DNA from: an uncultured Porphyromonas sp.
Lineage (GTDB): Bacteria > Bacteroidota > Bacteroidia > Bacteroidales > Porphyromonadaceae
Reading direction: 5' to 3'
DNA: 64,000 nt
Assembly: GCA_905372565.1 (NCBI GenBank)
Contig: CAJPPK010000006.1
Coordinates: 17,691-81,690, forward strand
Shown: positions 52,008-59,747 of the stretch, one piece after another
Position numbering within the stretch: the first letter of the stretch is position 1
Layout of the letters: each line of letters starts with the position of its first letter
Program-made: the position numbers and the translations under genes
Notes under the pieces: model-generated
Told to the model about the DNA's origin: nothing
Seen by the model: the letters and a program-made list of their open reading frames with translations, nothing else
Database searches by the model: none

Positions 52008-52802
52008 ATGACCCCAGCAAAGCGTGTAGGCGCTCGCTCTATCTCTCAGATACCACCGGAGATCCTCGAGCAAATCAATCGCGGAGAGCTCGAAACAGCC
52101 AACCTCACCGAATGGCTAGCTGTAGACCAAGTAGCCCTACTACAGCATCAGTTCCACCTCCTAGGACGTGACGAGTATCTTCCTACGCTCTTAGCTCAGA
52201 TACATAACCAAAAGAAGCCCTCTACCAACAGTACGTGTAGAGTGATTGGTCGTACCCTTGGGCAACTCACCCTTCAGCATAAAGACGAAGCCCTGCTACA
52301 CCAGCTAGCCTCGCACAAGTCTGATATGCTCCGGTGCTGGGCTGCCTATGCTCATCCCTATACTACCCTTCAGGATGAACTGAAGTACATCTATCCCTTC
52401 GCTCAAGATACCCACTTCGGAGTACGTGAGGTGGCTTGGTTCTCCCTCCGTCAGCATATCATAGAAGAGCTAGATGAGGCACTGCAATCTCTAGCACATT
52501 GGGCGAAGGACCCAAACGAATACATTCGTCGCTTTGCCTGCGAAGCTACTCGCCCTTGTGGGGTATGGTGCGAACATATCGCACGGCTTAAGGATACCCC
52601 AGAGCTAGGCTTACCTATCCTGACACCCTTAAGTAGAGACACCTCACGCTACGTACAGAATAGTGTCGGCAATTGGCTTAATGATGCCTCCAAGACCCAA
52701 CCTAAGTTCGTCGAGACGCTATGTGAGGCTTGGCTAAGAGAGCATGACTGCTCGGAGACAAGATACATCACCAAGCGTGCTCTACGTAGCCTCAATAAAT
52801 AA
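52008..52802 (+). CDS. DNA alkylation repair protein (AlkC/AlkD-like HEAT repeats)
   Basis: This all-helical protein of 264 residues has HEAT-like repeats. The segment YIRRFACEATRPCGVWCEHI near residue 172 and the following SRYVQNSVGNWLNDASK near 213 closely resemble the conserved part of AlkC/AlkD-type alkylpurine DNA glycosylases. There the motif reads RxxSEGTRP and VANxLNDISK. Here Cys-Glu-Ala replaces the usual Ser-Glu-Gly. It is shorter than most AlkC proteins, so a degenerate or differently targeted member is possible. It lies 24 bp after the ClC gene and nine before the RluA gene. Activity is unproven. Confidence 0.65.
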   Translation: MTPAKRVGARSISQIPPEILEQINRGELETANLTEWLAVDQVALLQHQFHLLGRDEYLPTLLAQIHNQKKPSTNSTCRVIGRTLGQLTLQHKDEALLHQLASHKSDMLRCWAAYAHPYTTLQDELKYIYPFAQDTHFGVREVAWFSLRQHIIEELDEALQSLAHWAKDPNEYIRRFACEATRPCGVWCEHIARLKDTPELGLPILTPLSRDTSRYVQNSVGNWLNDASKTQPKFVETLCEAWLREHDCSETRYITKRALRSLNK

Positions 52803-52811
52803 CTCACCTCT

Positions 52812-53513
52812 ATGGCTCATCCATATACACCTACCATCATCTACGAGGACAACCATCTACTCTGTGTCGCTAAGCATCCTGGGGAGATAGTCCAAGGCGA
52901 TAAGACGGGAGATGAGCCCATGAGCGAAGCACTCAAGGGTTGGCTCAAAGTGAAGTACAGCAAACCAGGGAATGTCTACCTCGGTGTCATCCACCGCTTA
53001 GACCGTCCCGTAGGAGGGCTGGTGATCTTCGCCAAGACAAGTAAAGCTCTCAGTCGGATGAACGAACTCTTCCGCAAGGGAGATGTATCTAAACGCTACT
53101 GGGCGATCGTCACTGCTCGTCCACCTAAAGTAGCGGATACCGTGGAGCAATGGCTCGTACGCAACGAACAGCAGAATAAAAGCTACATCGCTCGCCAGGG
53201 TGAAGCCACCCCAGGAGCCAAGCTCGCTCGCCTCTCCTACCGACTCCTTGCCTCAGGCGAACGCTATCATCTCGTCGAGGTGGAGCTTCACACAGGACGC
53301 CACCATCAGATCCGCTGTCAGCTCGCTTCGCTAGGCTGTCCTATCCGAGGAGATCTGAAGTATGGTGCCCCTCGAAGCAATCCCGATGCGAGTATCAGCC
53401 TCCTCTCTCGGAGGATCCTCTTCACTCACCCCGTCTCAGGAGAGCGCATTGACCTCGTCGCTCCTGTTCCTGACGAGCGTCTCTGGAAAGAGCTCGAGCA
53501 AGCGATTCGCTAG
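52812..53513 (+). CDS. RluA-family RNA pseudouridine synthase
   Basis: This enzyme of 233 residues has the RluA/RsuA catalytic motif HRLDRPVGGL with the nucleophile D64. IIYEDNHLLCVAKHPGEIVQGD lies near the N-terminus, EVELHTGRHHQIRCQLASLG near residue 157, and GDLKYGA near 180. The S4 RNA-binding domain of RluD is absent, which suggests a small RluA/TruC-like member acting on rRNA or tRNA; the target base is unknown. It is the last gene of the plus-strand run starting at tsaC and is followed by a strong terminator. Confidence 0.9.
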   Translation: MAHPYTPTIIYEDNHLLCVAKHPGEIVQGDKTGDEPMSEALKGWLKVKYSKPGNVYLGVIHRLDRPVGGLVIFAKTSKALSRMNELFRKGDVSKRYWAIVTARPPKVADTVEQWLVRNEQQNKSYIARQGEATPGAKLARLSYRLLASGERYHLVEVELHTGRHHQIRCQLASLGCPIRGDLKYGAPRSNPDASISLLSRRILFTHPVSGERIDLVAPVPDERLWKELEQAIR

Positions 53514-53551
53514 CTCCCCTCCGCTCCTCCCTCTCTTCCACATAAACCCAC

Positions 53552-53595
53552 GACTCCCGCCGCACGACTAGATCAGTCTCGGCGGGAGTCTTTTT
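53552..53595 (+). terminator. Intrinsic terminator after the RluA-type gene
   Basis: Perfect 11-bp arms GACTCCCGCCG (53552-53562) and CGGCGGGAGTC (53580-53590) are followed by TTTTTCTTTT. Confidence 0.92.
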
Positions 53596-53910
53596 CTTTT
53601 GGCTTGAAGCTGGCTACGTTATTCCTACCTACTGACAAGGCCAGCTCATCCCATCACTCCACTGGGAACCTCTTCCAATGCCATTAGAAACAAAGCCCTA
53701 GGGTCGTTACTAACCAACATTTCATTCATTCGTATTGGACTTTCCATTCGTTAGTAATGCCTTCTTCAAATCATTCCTAACGAACCAATCCTCCTTATGG
53801 CATCCAAGTCAGCAGTTCCAGCCTCCGAGAATGTTCTCTCCATAGATAAATCCCTTGTCCTCCTTGGGTAGTAACCTAAGCAAACACAAGAGACAGCCCA
53901 AGGAGCAACA
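53596..53910. other. AT-richer gene-free stretch with inverted GTTAGTAA motifs
   Basis: About 315 bp between two converging terminators hold no convincing gene. TTACTAAC (53707-53714) and GTTAGTAA (53750-53757) form an 8-bp inverted repeat. Related CATTCGTTAG and CCTAACGAA motifs lie close by. Composition is more AT-rich than neighbours. It could be a remnant of a small mobile element; no transposase fragment is visible. Confidence 0.35.
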
Positions 53911-53956
53911 CAAAAAGCCACCCGTAGCACTCCACAAGGGAAGACTACGGGTGGCT
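53911..53956 (-). terminator. Intrinsic terminator of the CoA-disulfide-reductase/MarR unit
   Basis: Perfect 12-bp arms AGCCACCCGTAG (53916-53927) and CTACGGGTGGCT (53945-53956) are followed on the minus strand by TTTTTG. It lies 38 bp after the MarR stop. Confidence 0.9.
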
Positions 53957-53994
53957 ACTTGCTCTAGGATCTAGAGCCGATAGAGGTAGACTAG

Positions 53995-54339
53995 CTAAAA
54001 GGGAAACTGGGGGAGGTTAAACTTATGCTCCTTGAGTCGAGCGAGAAGCTCCTTTCCCTGCGGGGTCAGAGACACAAGTACCTGACGGCGATCCTCCTTG
54101 CCGAGGCTACGGGTAAGGAGTTCCTTTCTCTCGAGTGCATTGAGCACCTTGGAGGTAAGCGGTGGACGGCATCCTGTTTGTTCGCTGACGAAGGAAGCTG
54201 TGACGCAGTCCTCACCGATAGCACAGAGCACCATAGCTCCATTCAGCGTTAGTCCGAAGGCTTCCTCAAGGTCTCCTTCGAGCTGAGCCAATGCCCGAGC
54301 GAGATCTCGCATCAGGCAGATTGATTGCACATGTTCCAT
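53995..54339 (-). CDS. MarR-family transcriptional regulator
   Basis: This short winged-helix protein of 114 residues has helix-turn-helix residues around 48-70 (TASFVSEQTGCRPPLTSKVLNALE). The wing KEDRRQVLVSLTPQGKELL near 81-99 is typical of MarR/SarZ proteins. Two cysteines (C39, C57) could make it redox-responsive, as in OhrR-like members, but this is conjecture. It follows the CoA-disulfide-reductase-like fusion gene by nine bases, in the same transcription unit. A regulator that acts on its own operon is the simplest reading. At this length the N-terminal dimerisation helix is short. Confidence 0.85.
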   Translation of the reverse strand: MEHVQSICLMRDLARALAQLEGDLEEAFGLTLNGAMVLCAIGEDCVTASFVSEQTGCRPPLTSKVLNALERKELLTRSLGKEDRRQVLVSLTPQGKELLARLKEHKFNLPQFPF

Positions 54340-54348
54340 AGTGCAAAG

Positions 54349-56838
54349 TTAGATGAAGAGATTGACACGTGAGCGCTCAGCCCGCTCCATGTACGAAGCA
54401 ACTCCTCCGATCGTGACTTCATCCAAAAGCTCCTCTCGCTGAATACCCAGCACATCCATCGACATCTGACAAGCGATGAACTCTACACCTGCATCTAAGG
54501 CCTGCTGACGGAGAGACTCCAAGCTATCGACACCCTTACTACGCATGAGATAGCGCATGAGCTTAGGGCCGATCCCACAGAAATTCATCTTAGAGAGTCC
54601 CAAGGAGCGAGAGTCCGAAGGGAGCATCCAGCCAAAGAGACGAGCTAGGAAATCCTTCTTAGTCGAAGGCTTCTGCTCCTTCTTAAGCGCAGCAAGCCCC
54701 CAGAAGGTAAAGAAGATGCTGACCTTCGTACCCGTAGCAGCTGCGCCATTAGCGAGGATGAAGGTCGCGAGTGTCTTGTCTAGGTCTTCACTGAAGAGGA
54801 TAAAGGTCTTGCCTTGGGCTGAGTCTTGCACCTGAGCAGAAGCTATAGCACAAGGGCTAGCCTTCTCGATCTCGACGAGCTGAACGCCCCCTTGCGTACG
54901 ATGCCCCAAGAAGCGATGCCCCGTAGAGTGACACCAAGCCTCTGCATCACGAGGGAAGCCCGCATCCGTAGCACTGATCTCAAGGACATCGCCTGTCGAG
55001 AGCTCTTCCATCGCCTGCTTCAGGCGTAGGATCGGCCCTGGACACTGCAGTCCACAAGCATCGAGCTTAACTCGCTGGCTCGAGGATGAGGGCGCAGTTG
55101 ATGAAGAGGGCTTCTCCGAAGGAGTCCCATGGAAGCCTTCGGGCTGAGGCAGAGGAGTCGTAGCCGTTAGATAGGTCTTGATCCCTCCGACAAGGTTACG
55201 CACCTGCTGATAGCCATGAGCTCGGAGGATATTCGATGCAAGATAGCCTCGTAGCCCGACACCACAGAAGAGCCAGACGGGCTTATCCATCGGGATCTCC
55301 CCAAGGCGATCACGCAGGTCATCAAGAGGGATATTCATCGCTCCAGGGAGACTCCCCAAGGAGGCCTCATGGACTGTCCGCACATCGACCAAGGTGACTT
55401 CATCATGATTGATCTCACGAAGCTCTCTCCAGTAGAGTGGGATCATCTTCCCGCTGAGGATATTACTGGCCACATAGCCTGAGATAGCTACAGGATCCTT
55501 AGCTGACGAGAAGGGCGGTGCATAGGCATGCTCCAAGCGAGTGAGCGCTCCGACCGTCTCCCCTTGCTTAATCGCTAGGGCATACTGGTCGATGCGCGTA
55601 TCGACACCAGAGTAGCCGACGACTTGCGCTCCATAGAGACGACCATCTGTGGGCGAGAAGGTGATCTTAATGTCCAAGGGCAAGGCTCCAGGGTAATACC
55701 CTGCATGCGATGCCGTGTGGATGGTAGCTGAGAGGTAGGGGATCCCCAATTGCTTCAGGCGCTTGGCTGGCAGTCCTGTGGTAGCGACCGTAAGATCAAA
55801 GACCTTGGCGATAGCCGTCCCGATGGATCCTTCGTACTTCTGCTGGTTACCTAGGTGCATGTTATCAGCGACCAAGCGTGCCTGACGATTGGCTGGCCCT
55901 GCGAGATAGTTTAGCCAAGGCTTACCTGTCAGAGGGTGTGGATACTCGATAGCATCTCCCACGGCATAGATATGCTCATCGGAGGTCTGCAGGTATTCGT
56001 TCACGTAGATTCCTCGTGCTTGTCCCAGCTCAAGCCCTGCTTCCTCAGCCAAGCGAGTCTCGGGTCGTACCCCGATAGAGAGGAGGACAAGGTCAGTCTT
56101 CAGTGCTATCCCCGACTTCAAGTGTACGATCAGCTCACCTTCATCTTGTGAGAAGGACTCGACCGCTTGCTCCAGATAAAGCTGTACTCCGTGCTCCAAG
56201 AGATGCTGATGCACGAAGGAAGCCATAGAGAAGTCGATCGGTGCCATCACCTGATCAGCCATCTCGACGACAGCTACTTCGGCTCCCGCTTCTTTCAGAT
56301 TCTCGGCCATCTCTAGCCCAATGAATCCAGCACCGACGATCACTGCACGGCGCACTCCTCGCTCTGCGATGAAGGACTTGATGCGATCCGTATCGGAGAC
56401 ATTACGTAGCGTGAAGATCCCCTCTAGCCCAATCCCTGGCAGGGGAGGACGCACAGGAGAAGCCCCTGGAGAGAGGAGGAGTTTGTCATATGGCTCTGTG
56501 TACTCTCGTCCATCAGCCGTCTTCACTCGAACGGACTTACCCACTCGGTCGATAGCGATGACCTCACTCTGGGTACGGACATCTACCTGGAAACGCTTCC
56601 CAAAGGCTTGGGGAGTCTGGACGAAGAGGCGGTCACGCTCCTCGATGACGCCTCCGATATAGTAGGGCAAACCACAGTTAGCATAGGAGATATGCTCCCC
56701 CTTCTCAAAGAGGACGATCTCAGCATCCTCTGTCAATCTTCTCAAGCGAGCAGCTGCGGTAGCTCCGCCTGCTACGCCCCCTACGATGAGGTAGCGTGGT
56801 CGTCTATTGTTCATTTGCATTGTCTTGGTGTCTTGCAT
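54349..56838 (-). CDS. CoA-disulfide reductase-like flavoprotein fused to rhodanese, TusA and DsrE-like domains
   Basis: This sulfur-handling protein has 829 residues in four parts. The pyridine nucleotide-disulfide oxidoreductase (about 9-455) has the FAD loop VGGVAGGATAAARL and the CoA-disulfide-reductase-type cysteine in SYANCGLPYY. The rhodanese domain (about 475-565) has its active cysteine in LFCGVGLRG. The TusA-like domain (about 590-665) has the CPGP motif. The DsrE/F-like C-terminus (about 675-829) contains CQMSMDVLG. Together these suggest reduction and relay of persulfide sulfur. ATGs at codons 1, 7 and 9 are possible starts. It is co-transcribed with a MarR regulator. Substrate is inferred from modules only. 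Confidence 0.88.
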   Translation of the reverse strand: MQDTKTMQMNNRRPRYLIVGGVAGGATAAARLRRLTEDAEIVLFEKGEHISYANCGLPYYIGGVIEERDRLFVQTPQAFGKRFQVDVRTQSEVIAIDRVGKSVRVKTADGREYTEPYDKLLLSPGASPVRPPLPGIGLEGIFTLRNVSDTDRIKSFIAERGVRRAVIVGAGFIGLEMAENLKEAGAEVAVVEMADQVMAPIDFSMASFVHQHLLEHGVQLYLEQAVESFSQDEGELIVHLKSGIALKTDLVLLSIGVRPETRLAEEAGLELGQARGIYVNEYLQTSDEHIYAVGDAIEYPHPLTGKPWLNYLAGPANRQARLVADNMHLGNQQKYEGSIGTAIAKVFDLTVATTGLPAKRLKQLGIPYLSATIHTASHAGYYPGALPLDIKITFSPTDGRLYGAQVVGYSGVDTRIDQYALAIKQGETVGALTRLEHAYAPPFSSAKDPVAISGYVASNILSGKMIPLYWRELREINHDEVTLVDVRTVHEASLGSLPGAMNIPLDDLRDRLGEIPMDKPVWLFCGVGLRGYLASNILRAHGYQQVRNLVGGIKTYLTATTPLPQPEGFHGTPSEKPSSSTAPSSSSQRVKLDACGLQCPGPILRLKQAMEELSTGDVLEISATDAGFPRDAEAWCHSTGHRFLGHRTQGGVQLVEIEKASPCAIASAQVQDSAQGKTFILFSEDLDKTLATFILANGAAATGTKVSIFFTFWGLAALKKEQKPSTKKDFLARLFGWMLPSDSRSLGLSKMNFCGIGPKLMRYLMRSKGVDSLESLRQQALDAGVEFIACQMSMDVLGIQREELLDEVTIGGVASYMERAERSRVNLFI

Positions 56839-56880
56839 TCAGTCATATTGGGGTAGATAGTTTCCACCGTAAAATTGCGA

Positions 56881-56909
56881 CAAAGGTAAATAATCCTTGC
56901 TATCCCAAA
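56881..56909 (-). promoter_or_regulatory. Promoter of the CoA-disulfide-reductase/MarR unit
   Basis: TACCTTTG on the minus strand (56881-56888) with a TTTG at 56906-56909, 17 nt away, is a slightly tight -33/-7 pair. AGTTTCCA(C/T)C occurs on both sides (56859-56868 and 56911-56920), a possible regulator site. Confidence 0.5.
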
Positions 56910-56920
56910 AAGTTTCCATC

Positions 56921-57095
56921 AAGAAACACTTGCAATAGAAGTCTGAGAGCGGGATAAATGGATCAGGTTTATCTCCAGAAATAGCTTACTCTCCTCCCTT
57001 GTATCTACCCTCGCTCTTCTACGCTCATCCTTTCAAGGCACTAAGGTCAGCCCAGCTGAGACGAGACGAGCGACACTAAGGCACAAGCCTTATAG
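56921..57095. other. Gene-free stretch upstream of the CoA-disulfide-reductase unit
   Basis: Between the promoter and the metallophosphoesterase terminator I see no gene, RNA or array. One isolated CACTAAGGTCAGCC (57039-57052) faintly resembles the 22-nt repeat core. Confidence 0.3.
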
Positions 57096-57141
57096 CTACA
57101 AAATAGCCACCCCAAGAGCTTTCTTCGGCTCTTGGGGTGGC
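57096..57141 (-). terminator. Intrinsic terminator of the metallophosphoesterase gene
   Basis: Perfect 14-bp arms GCCACCCCAAGAGC (57106-57119) and GCTCTTGGGGTGGC (57128-57141) are followed on the minus strand by TATTTTG. Confidence 0.85.
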
Positions 57142-57171
57142 ATACCAGCTACGCATAGAGAAGTAGACAGA

Positions 57172-58266
57172 TTAGTCTACCCTACCCGAGAGATGGATCA
57201 CTACATACTCGCTCTGCGTACCGATGCGGTACTTCCCTCCCCAGATACCGATACCGCTACTCACGTAGTACTGCGTCTTACCACGGCGATGATAGCCGTG
57301 CGAACGCTCATACATCCGATCGACGAGGAGGTTGAGTGGGAAGACCTGCCCCCGATGGGTATGCCCCGAGAGCTGGAAGTCAATGCCTGCGAGCTCAGCC
57401 TGCTCGAGGTGGTGAGGCTGGTGATCAAGGACTAGAATCGGCTTCGATCGATCTAGCCCTGCGGTGAGCTGCTGGAGCGACTTGCGCCCCGTATTCGTCT
57501 CATCATCTCGCCCGATGAGATAGATCGCATCCCCGAAGGTCGCCACCGAGTCACACAGGAGCTGGATCTTCGTCTGGCTAAGGAACTGTCTACGATGGGC
57601 TTCTCCGCCGAAGTACTCGTGATTGCCAAGGCTCGCATAGATGGGCGCTTCGATACGATTGAGCACTTCAGCCAATCTATCCTCTACTACGGGACGTACA
57701 TCACCATCGACGATATCACCAGCGATCAAGACGAGGTCAGGCTTCTCCGCATTGATACGCTCCACCCAGCCCTCTAGCTCATCTCGCCCGATCGTGTAGC
57801 CTAGATGTAGGTCACTGATCCCGATGATCTTGAGGGGCTTCTCCAAGGGCTTCTCCACCTGAATATCTAGGGGAACACGCACCTTCTGATGATAGGTATA
57901 GCTCCCCCACGAAAAGATCACTATGAGCACACCGAGTACTCCGCCAGCCAGAGGCCAGCTCGGCTGAAGCCATGGACGAAGCAGAGGAATGAGACGCAGG
58001 AGATCTATCGCCAGGAAGATCATCACCAGATAGAGCAGGTACACCATCCAGCTCATTTCTAGGGGATAAAAGATACGTGTGACTGCTACGGGGATCTGCG
58101 TGCGCAAGATAAAGCTGAGCATCACCACTATGAAGATCAGCCCCCAGCCAAGACCAATGATCCAGCGCCAGAGAGGGGGAAGAGGAGCCAAGGTAGCTAG
58201 GCGCCACCCCGAGTAGCCTACCCCTGTGAGCATCAGGAGCAAGGCGGGAATAATTATATTCATCAA
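57172..58266 (-). CDS. Membrane-anchored metallophosphoesterase
   Basis: This protein of 364 residues has an N-terminal region of about four hydrophobic helices (1-130). A calcineurin-like phosphoesterase domain follows. Metal-binding motifs are complete: ISDLHLG near residue 149, AGDIVDGD near 180, GNHEYFGG near 215, and SGHTHRGQ near 307. The YaeI/YkoQ-type members with such anchors act on lipid or nucleotide phosphates, some on UDP-diacylglucosamine-like lipids, so the substrate is open. It has a clear TATCTTTG promoter box 20 bp upstream of the ATG and its own terminator, and is probably monocistronic. Confidence 0.9.
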   Translation of the reverse strand: MMNIIIPALLLMLTGVGYSGWRLATLAPLPPLWRWIIGLGWGLIFIVVMLSFILRTQIPVAVTRIFYPLEMSWMVYLLYLVMIFLAIDLLRLIPLLRPWLQPSWPLAGGVLGVLIVIFSWGSYTYHQKVRVPLDIQVEKPLEKPLKIIGISDLHLGYTIGRDELEGWVERINAEKPDLVLIAGDIVDGDVRPVVEDRLAEVLNRIEAPIYASLGNHEYFGGEAHRRQFLSQTKIQLLCDSVATFGDAIYLIGRDDETNTGRKSLQQLTAGLDRSKPILVLDHQPHHLEQAELAGIDFQLSGHTHRGQVFPLNLLVDRMYERSHGYHRRGKTQYYVSSGIGIWGGKYRIGTQSEYVVIHLSGRVD

Positions 58267-58285
58267 TTCTACGATTTAGCGTTAG

Positions 58286-58293
58286 CAAAGATA
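58286..58293 (-). promoter_or_regulatory. Promoter -7 box of the metallophosphoesterase gene
   Basis: TATCTTTG on the minus strand, ending 20 bp before the ATG at 58266. No -33 element at the standard spacing. Confidence 0.6.
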
Positions 58294-58343
58294 CGGCTTA
58301 GCTAGGCAAAAGGCATGCCAACGAACTCCCTCTCCTCCTTAGG

Positions 58344-58435
58344 GGCATCAGTGTTACCTCAAAAGGGGCATCAGTAGTGCCTCTCCAGAGGCAACAGTAG
58401 TGCCACCCGAGGGGCATCAGTAGTACCTACTAGTT
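58344..58435 (+). repeat. 23-nt tandem array, GGCAACAGTAGTGCC family, copy 2
   Basis: Four units begin at 58344, 58367, 58390 and 58413, exactly 23 nt apart. The last two spacers (ACCCGAGG and TACTAGTT) match copies 1 and 3. It lies in the gap between the divergent metallophosphoesterase and glycosyltransferase genes. Confidence 0.88.
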
Positions 58436-58623
58436 GAATTTTCTCATGGGGCCTCCAGGGCTCTCTAAGACAGAGGATAGATCTACCTTGGCATAGGGAA
58501 AGTGGGAGGCTCTTCCCCTCCCTAACTTCTCCCTATTCTCCTCACCCCACATCACCGGAATAATGGCTAACTTTACACTTAGCTAACGAGTAGCTCTTGA
58601 CTACTTCCCCCATACGACTTCAT

Positions 58624-59610
58624 ATGGTATCTATCCTCATACGTACCCTTCAGCGCATCCTCCCTCAGCCCCTTTGGCTAGCTCTTCGTCAGCGTCCGAT
58701 CATCCAAGATCATCAGCGTGTCGCTGACTACTGGGCACCCATCATCGCCCAGTGGGAGCAAGGTAAACTCCCCCACTACACACTCCAGCCAAAGCAAGAT
58801 CTCCCCCAGGGGAAGGTCATCTGGCAGTACTGGGGGCAGGGAGCCGATGCACCTGACCTACCAGAAGTCGTACGTATCGGATTCGCCTCGGTAGATCACT
58901 TTGCGGGGGACTATCAGGTCATTCGTTTGAGCGATGCTACCGTCAGAGACTACATCGATCTGCCTGAGTTCGTCTGGGAAAAGATGCGCACGAATAAGGC
59001 CTTTAATCGTACGTTCTTCTCCGATCTCCTTCGTGTCGCCCTCCTGGCGACCTACGGCGGGGTATGGCTGGATGCCACGATCCTGCTCTCTGCTCCCCTT
59101 CCCGAGGCATACACGAAGGCGGACTTCTTTGCCTTCCAGCGTGACGCCCACGAGAAAGACCAGCTCCTCTGGCGTAGCACCTACTACGAGTACTACGGCT
59201 TCAAGCCAAGCTACAAGGTGCGTCTCCTCAATAGCATCCTCTTCGCTAAGGCAAATACTCCGATCATCAATGCTATGCTGGATCTCCTCCTGGACTATTG
59301 GAAGAGAGAGACGGACATCATCCACTACTTCTTCTTCCAGATCCTCTTCCATGAGCTCGTGCAGGTCGGCCCCCTCTGTGAGCACAACTATCCCGTGGTT
59401 AGCGACATCCTCCCACACCTGATCCAGAAGAAGATCGCTCTACCTGACTACCAGCGCTACAGCTGGACGGAAGCACTACGAGTGAATACCATCCACAAGC
59501 TCTCCTACTTCAATGAGCCTTCACTCGAGAAGCTCCGTGAAGTACTAGCGAAGGAGCTCCCCGAGCTACGCCTCCCCGAGCGAAGCACGACTGCTCGAAA
59601 TCCCAAATAG
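58624..59610 (+). CDS. Capsular polysaccharide synthesis-type glycosyltransferase (GT32-like)
   Basis: This protein of 328 residues is related to the Caps_synth/GT32 (Och1-like) family. VIWQYWGQGADAPDLPEVV near residue 60 and the DxD-containing segment SDLLRVALLATYGGVWLDAT near 138 are the family signature. I choose the ATG at 58624; a TTG at 58597 would add nine residues. The donor sugar is not predictable. It stands alone, apart from the glycan cassette at 39013-42461, followed by a hairpin. A role in capsule or LPS decoration is inference. Confidence 0.85.
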   Translation: MVSILIRTLQRILPQPLWLALRQRPIIQDHQRVADYWAPIIAQWEQGKLPHYTLQPKQDLPQGKVIWQYWGQGADAPDLPEVVRIGFASVDHFAGDYQVIRLSDATVRDYIDLPEFVWEKMRTNKAFNRTFFSDLLRVALLATYGGVWLDATILLSAPLPEAYTKADFFAFQRDAHEKDQLLWRSTYYEYYGFKPSYKVRLLNSILFAKANTPIINAMLDLLLDYWKRETDIIHYFFFQILFHELVQVGPLCEHNYPVVSDILPHLIQKKIALPDYQRYSWTEALRVNTIHKLSYFNEPSLEKLREVLAKELPELRLPERSTTARNPK

Positions 59611-59654
59611 CGTCATCCATTTCGCTATTTCGCTTGTTCTCTATAGACCATTAG

Positions 59655-59702
59655 AGGGGAGCGAGTGATCGCCTCCACCGTGCTCACTCGCTCCCCTGCT
59701 TA
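59655..59702 (+). terminator. Terminator-like hairpin after the capsule-type glycosyltransferase
   Basis: Perfect 14-bp arms AGGGGAGCGAGTGA (59655-59668) and TCACTCGCTCCCCT (59684-59697) are followed by GCTTATTC, a poor T-run. Confidence 0.65.
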
Positions 59703-59720
59703 TTCTACCCAATATATTCG

Positions 59721-59740
59721 ACTATTCTAATCAGTATAGT
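59721..59740 (+). promoter_or_regulatory. Imperfect palindrome upstream of copA (operator candidate)
   Basis: ACTATTCTAATCAGTATAGT agrees with its reverse complement at 16 of 20 positions and ends seven bases before the copA ATG. No TAnnTTTG box is visible upstream of copA. A metal-responsive repressor or activator site is a reasonable guess. Confidence 0.4.
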
Positions 59741-59747
59741 ATGCCCT

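Noticed and set aside
53811..53888. Minus-strand small ORF (MERTFSEAGT...) in the gap between the RluA-type and MarR genes.
   Set aside because: It is about 25 codons, has no promoter box or recognisable family, and lies in an AT-richer, motif-repetitive gap.
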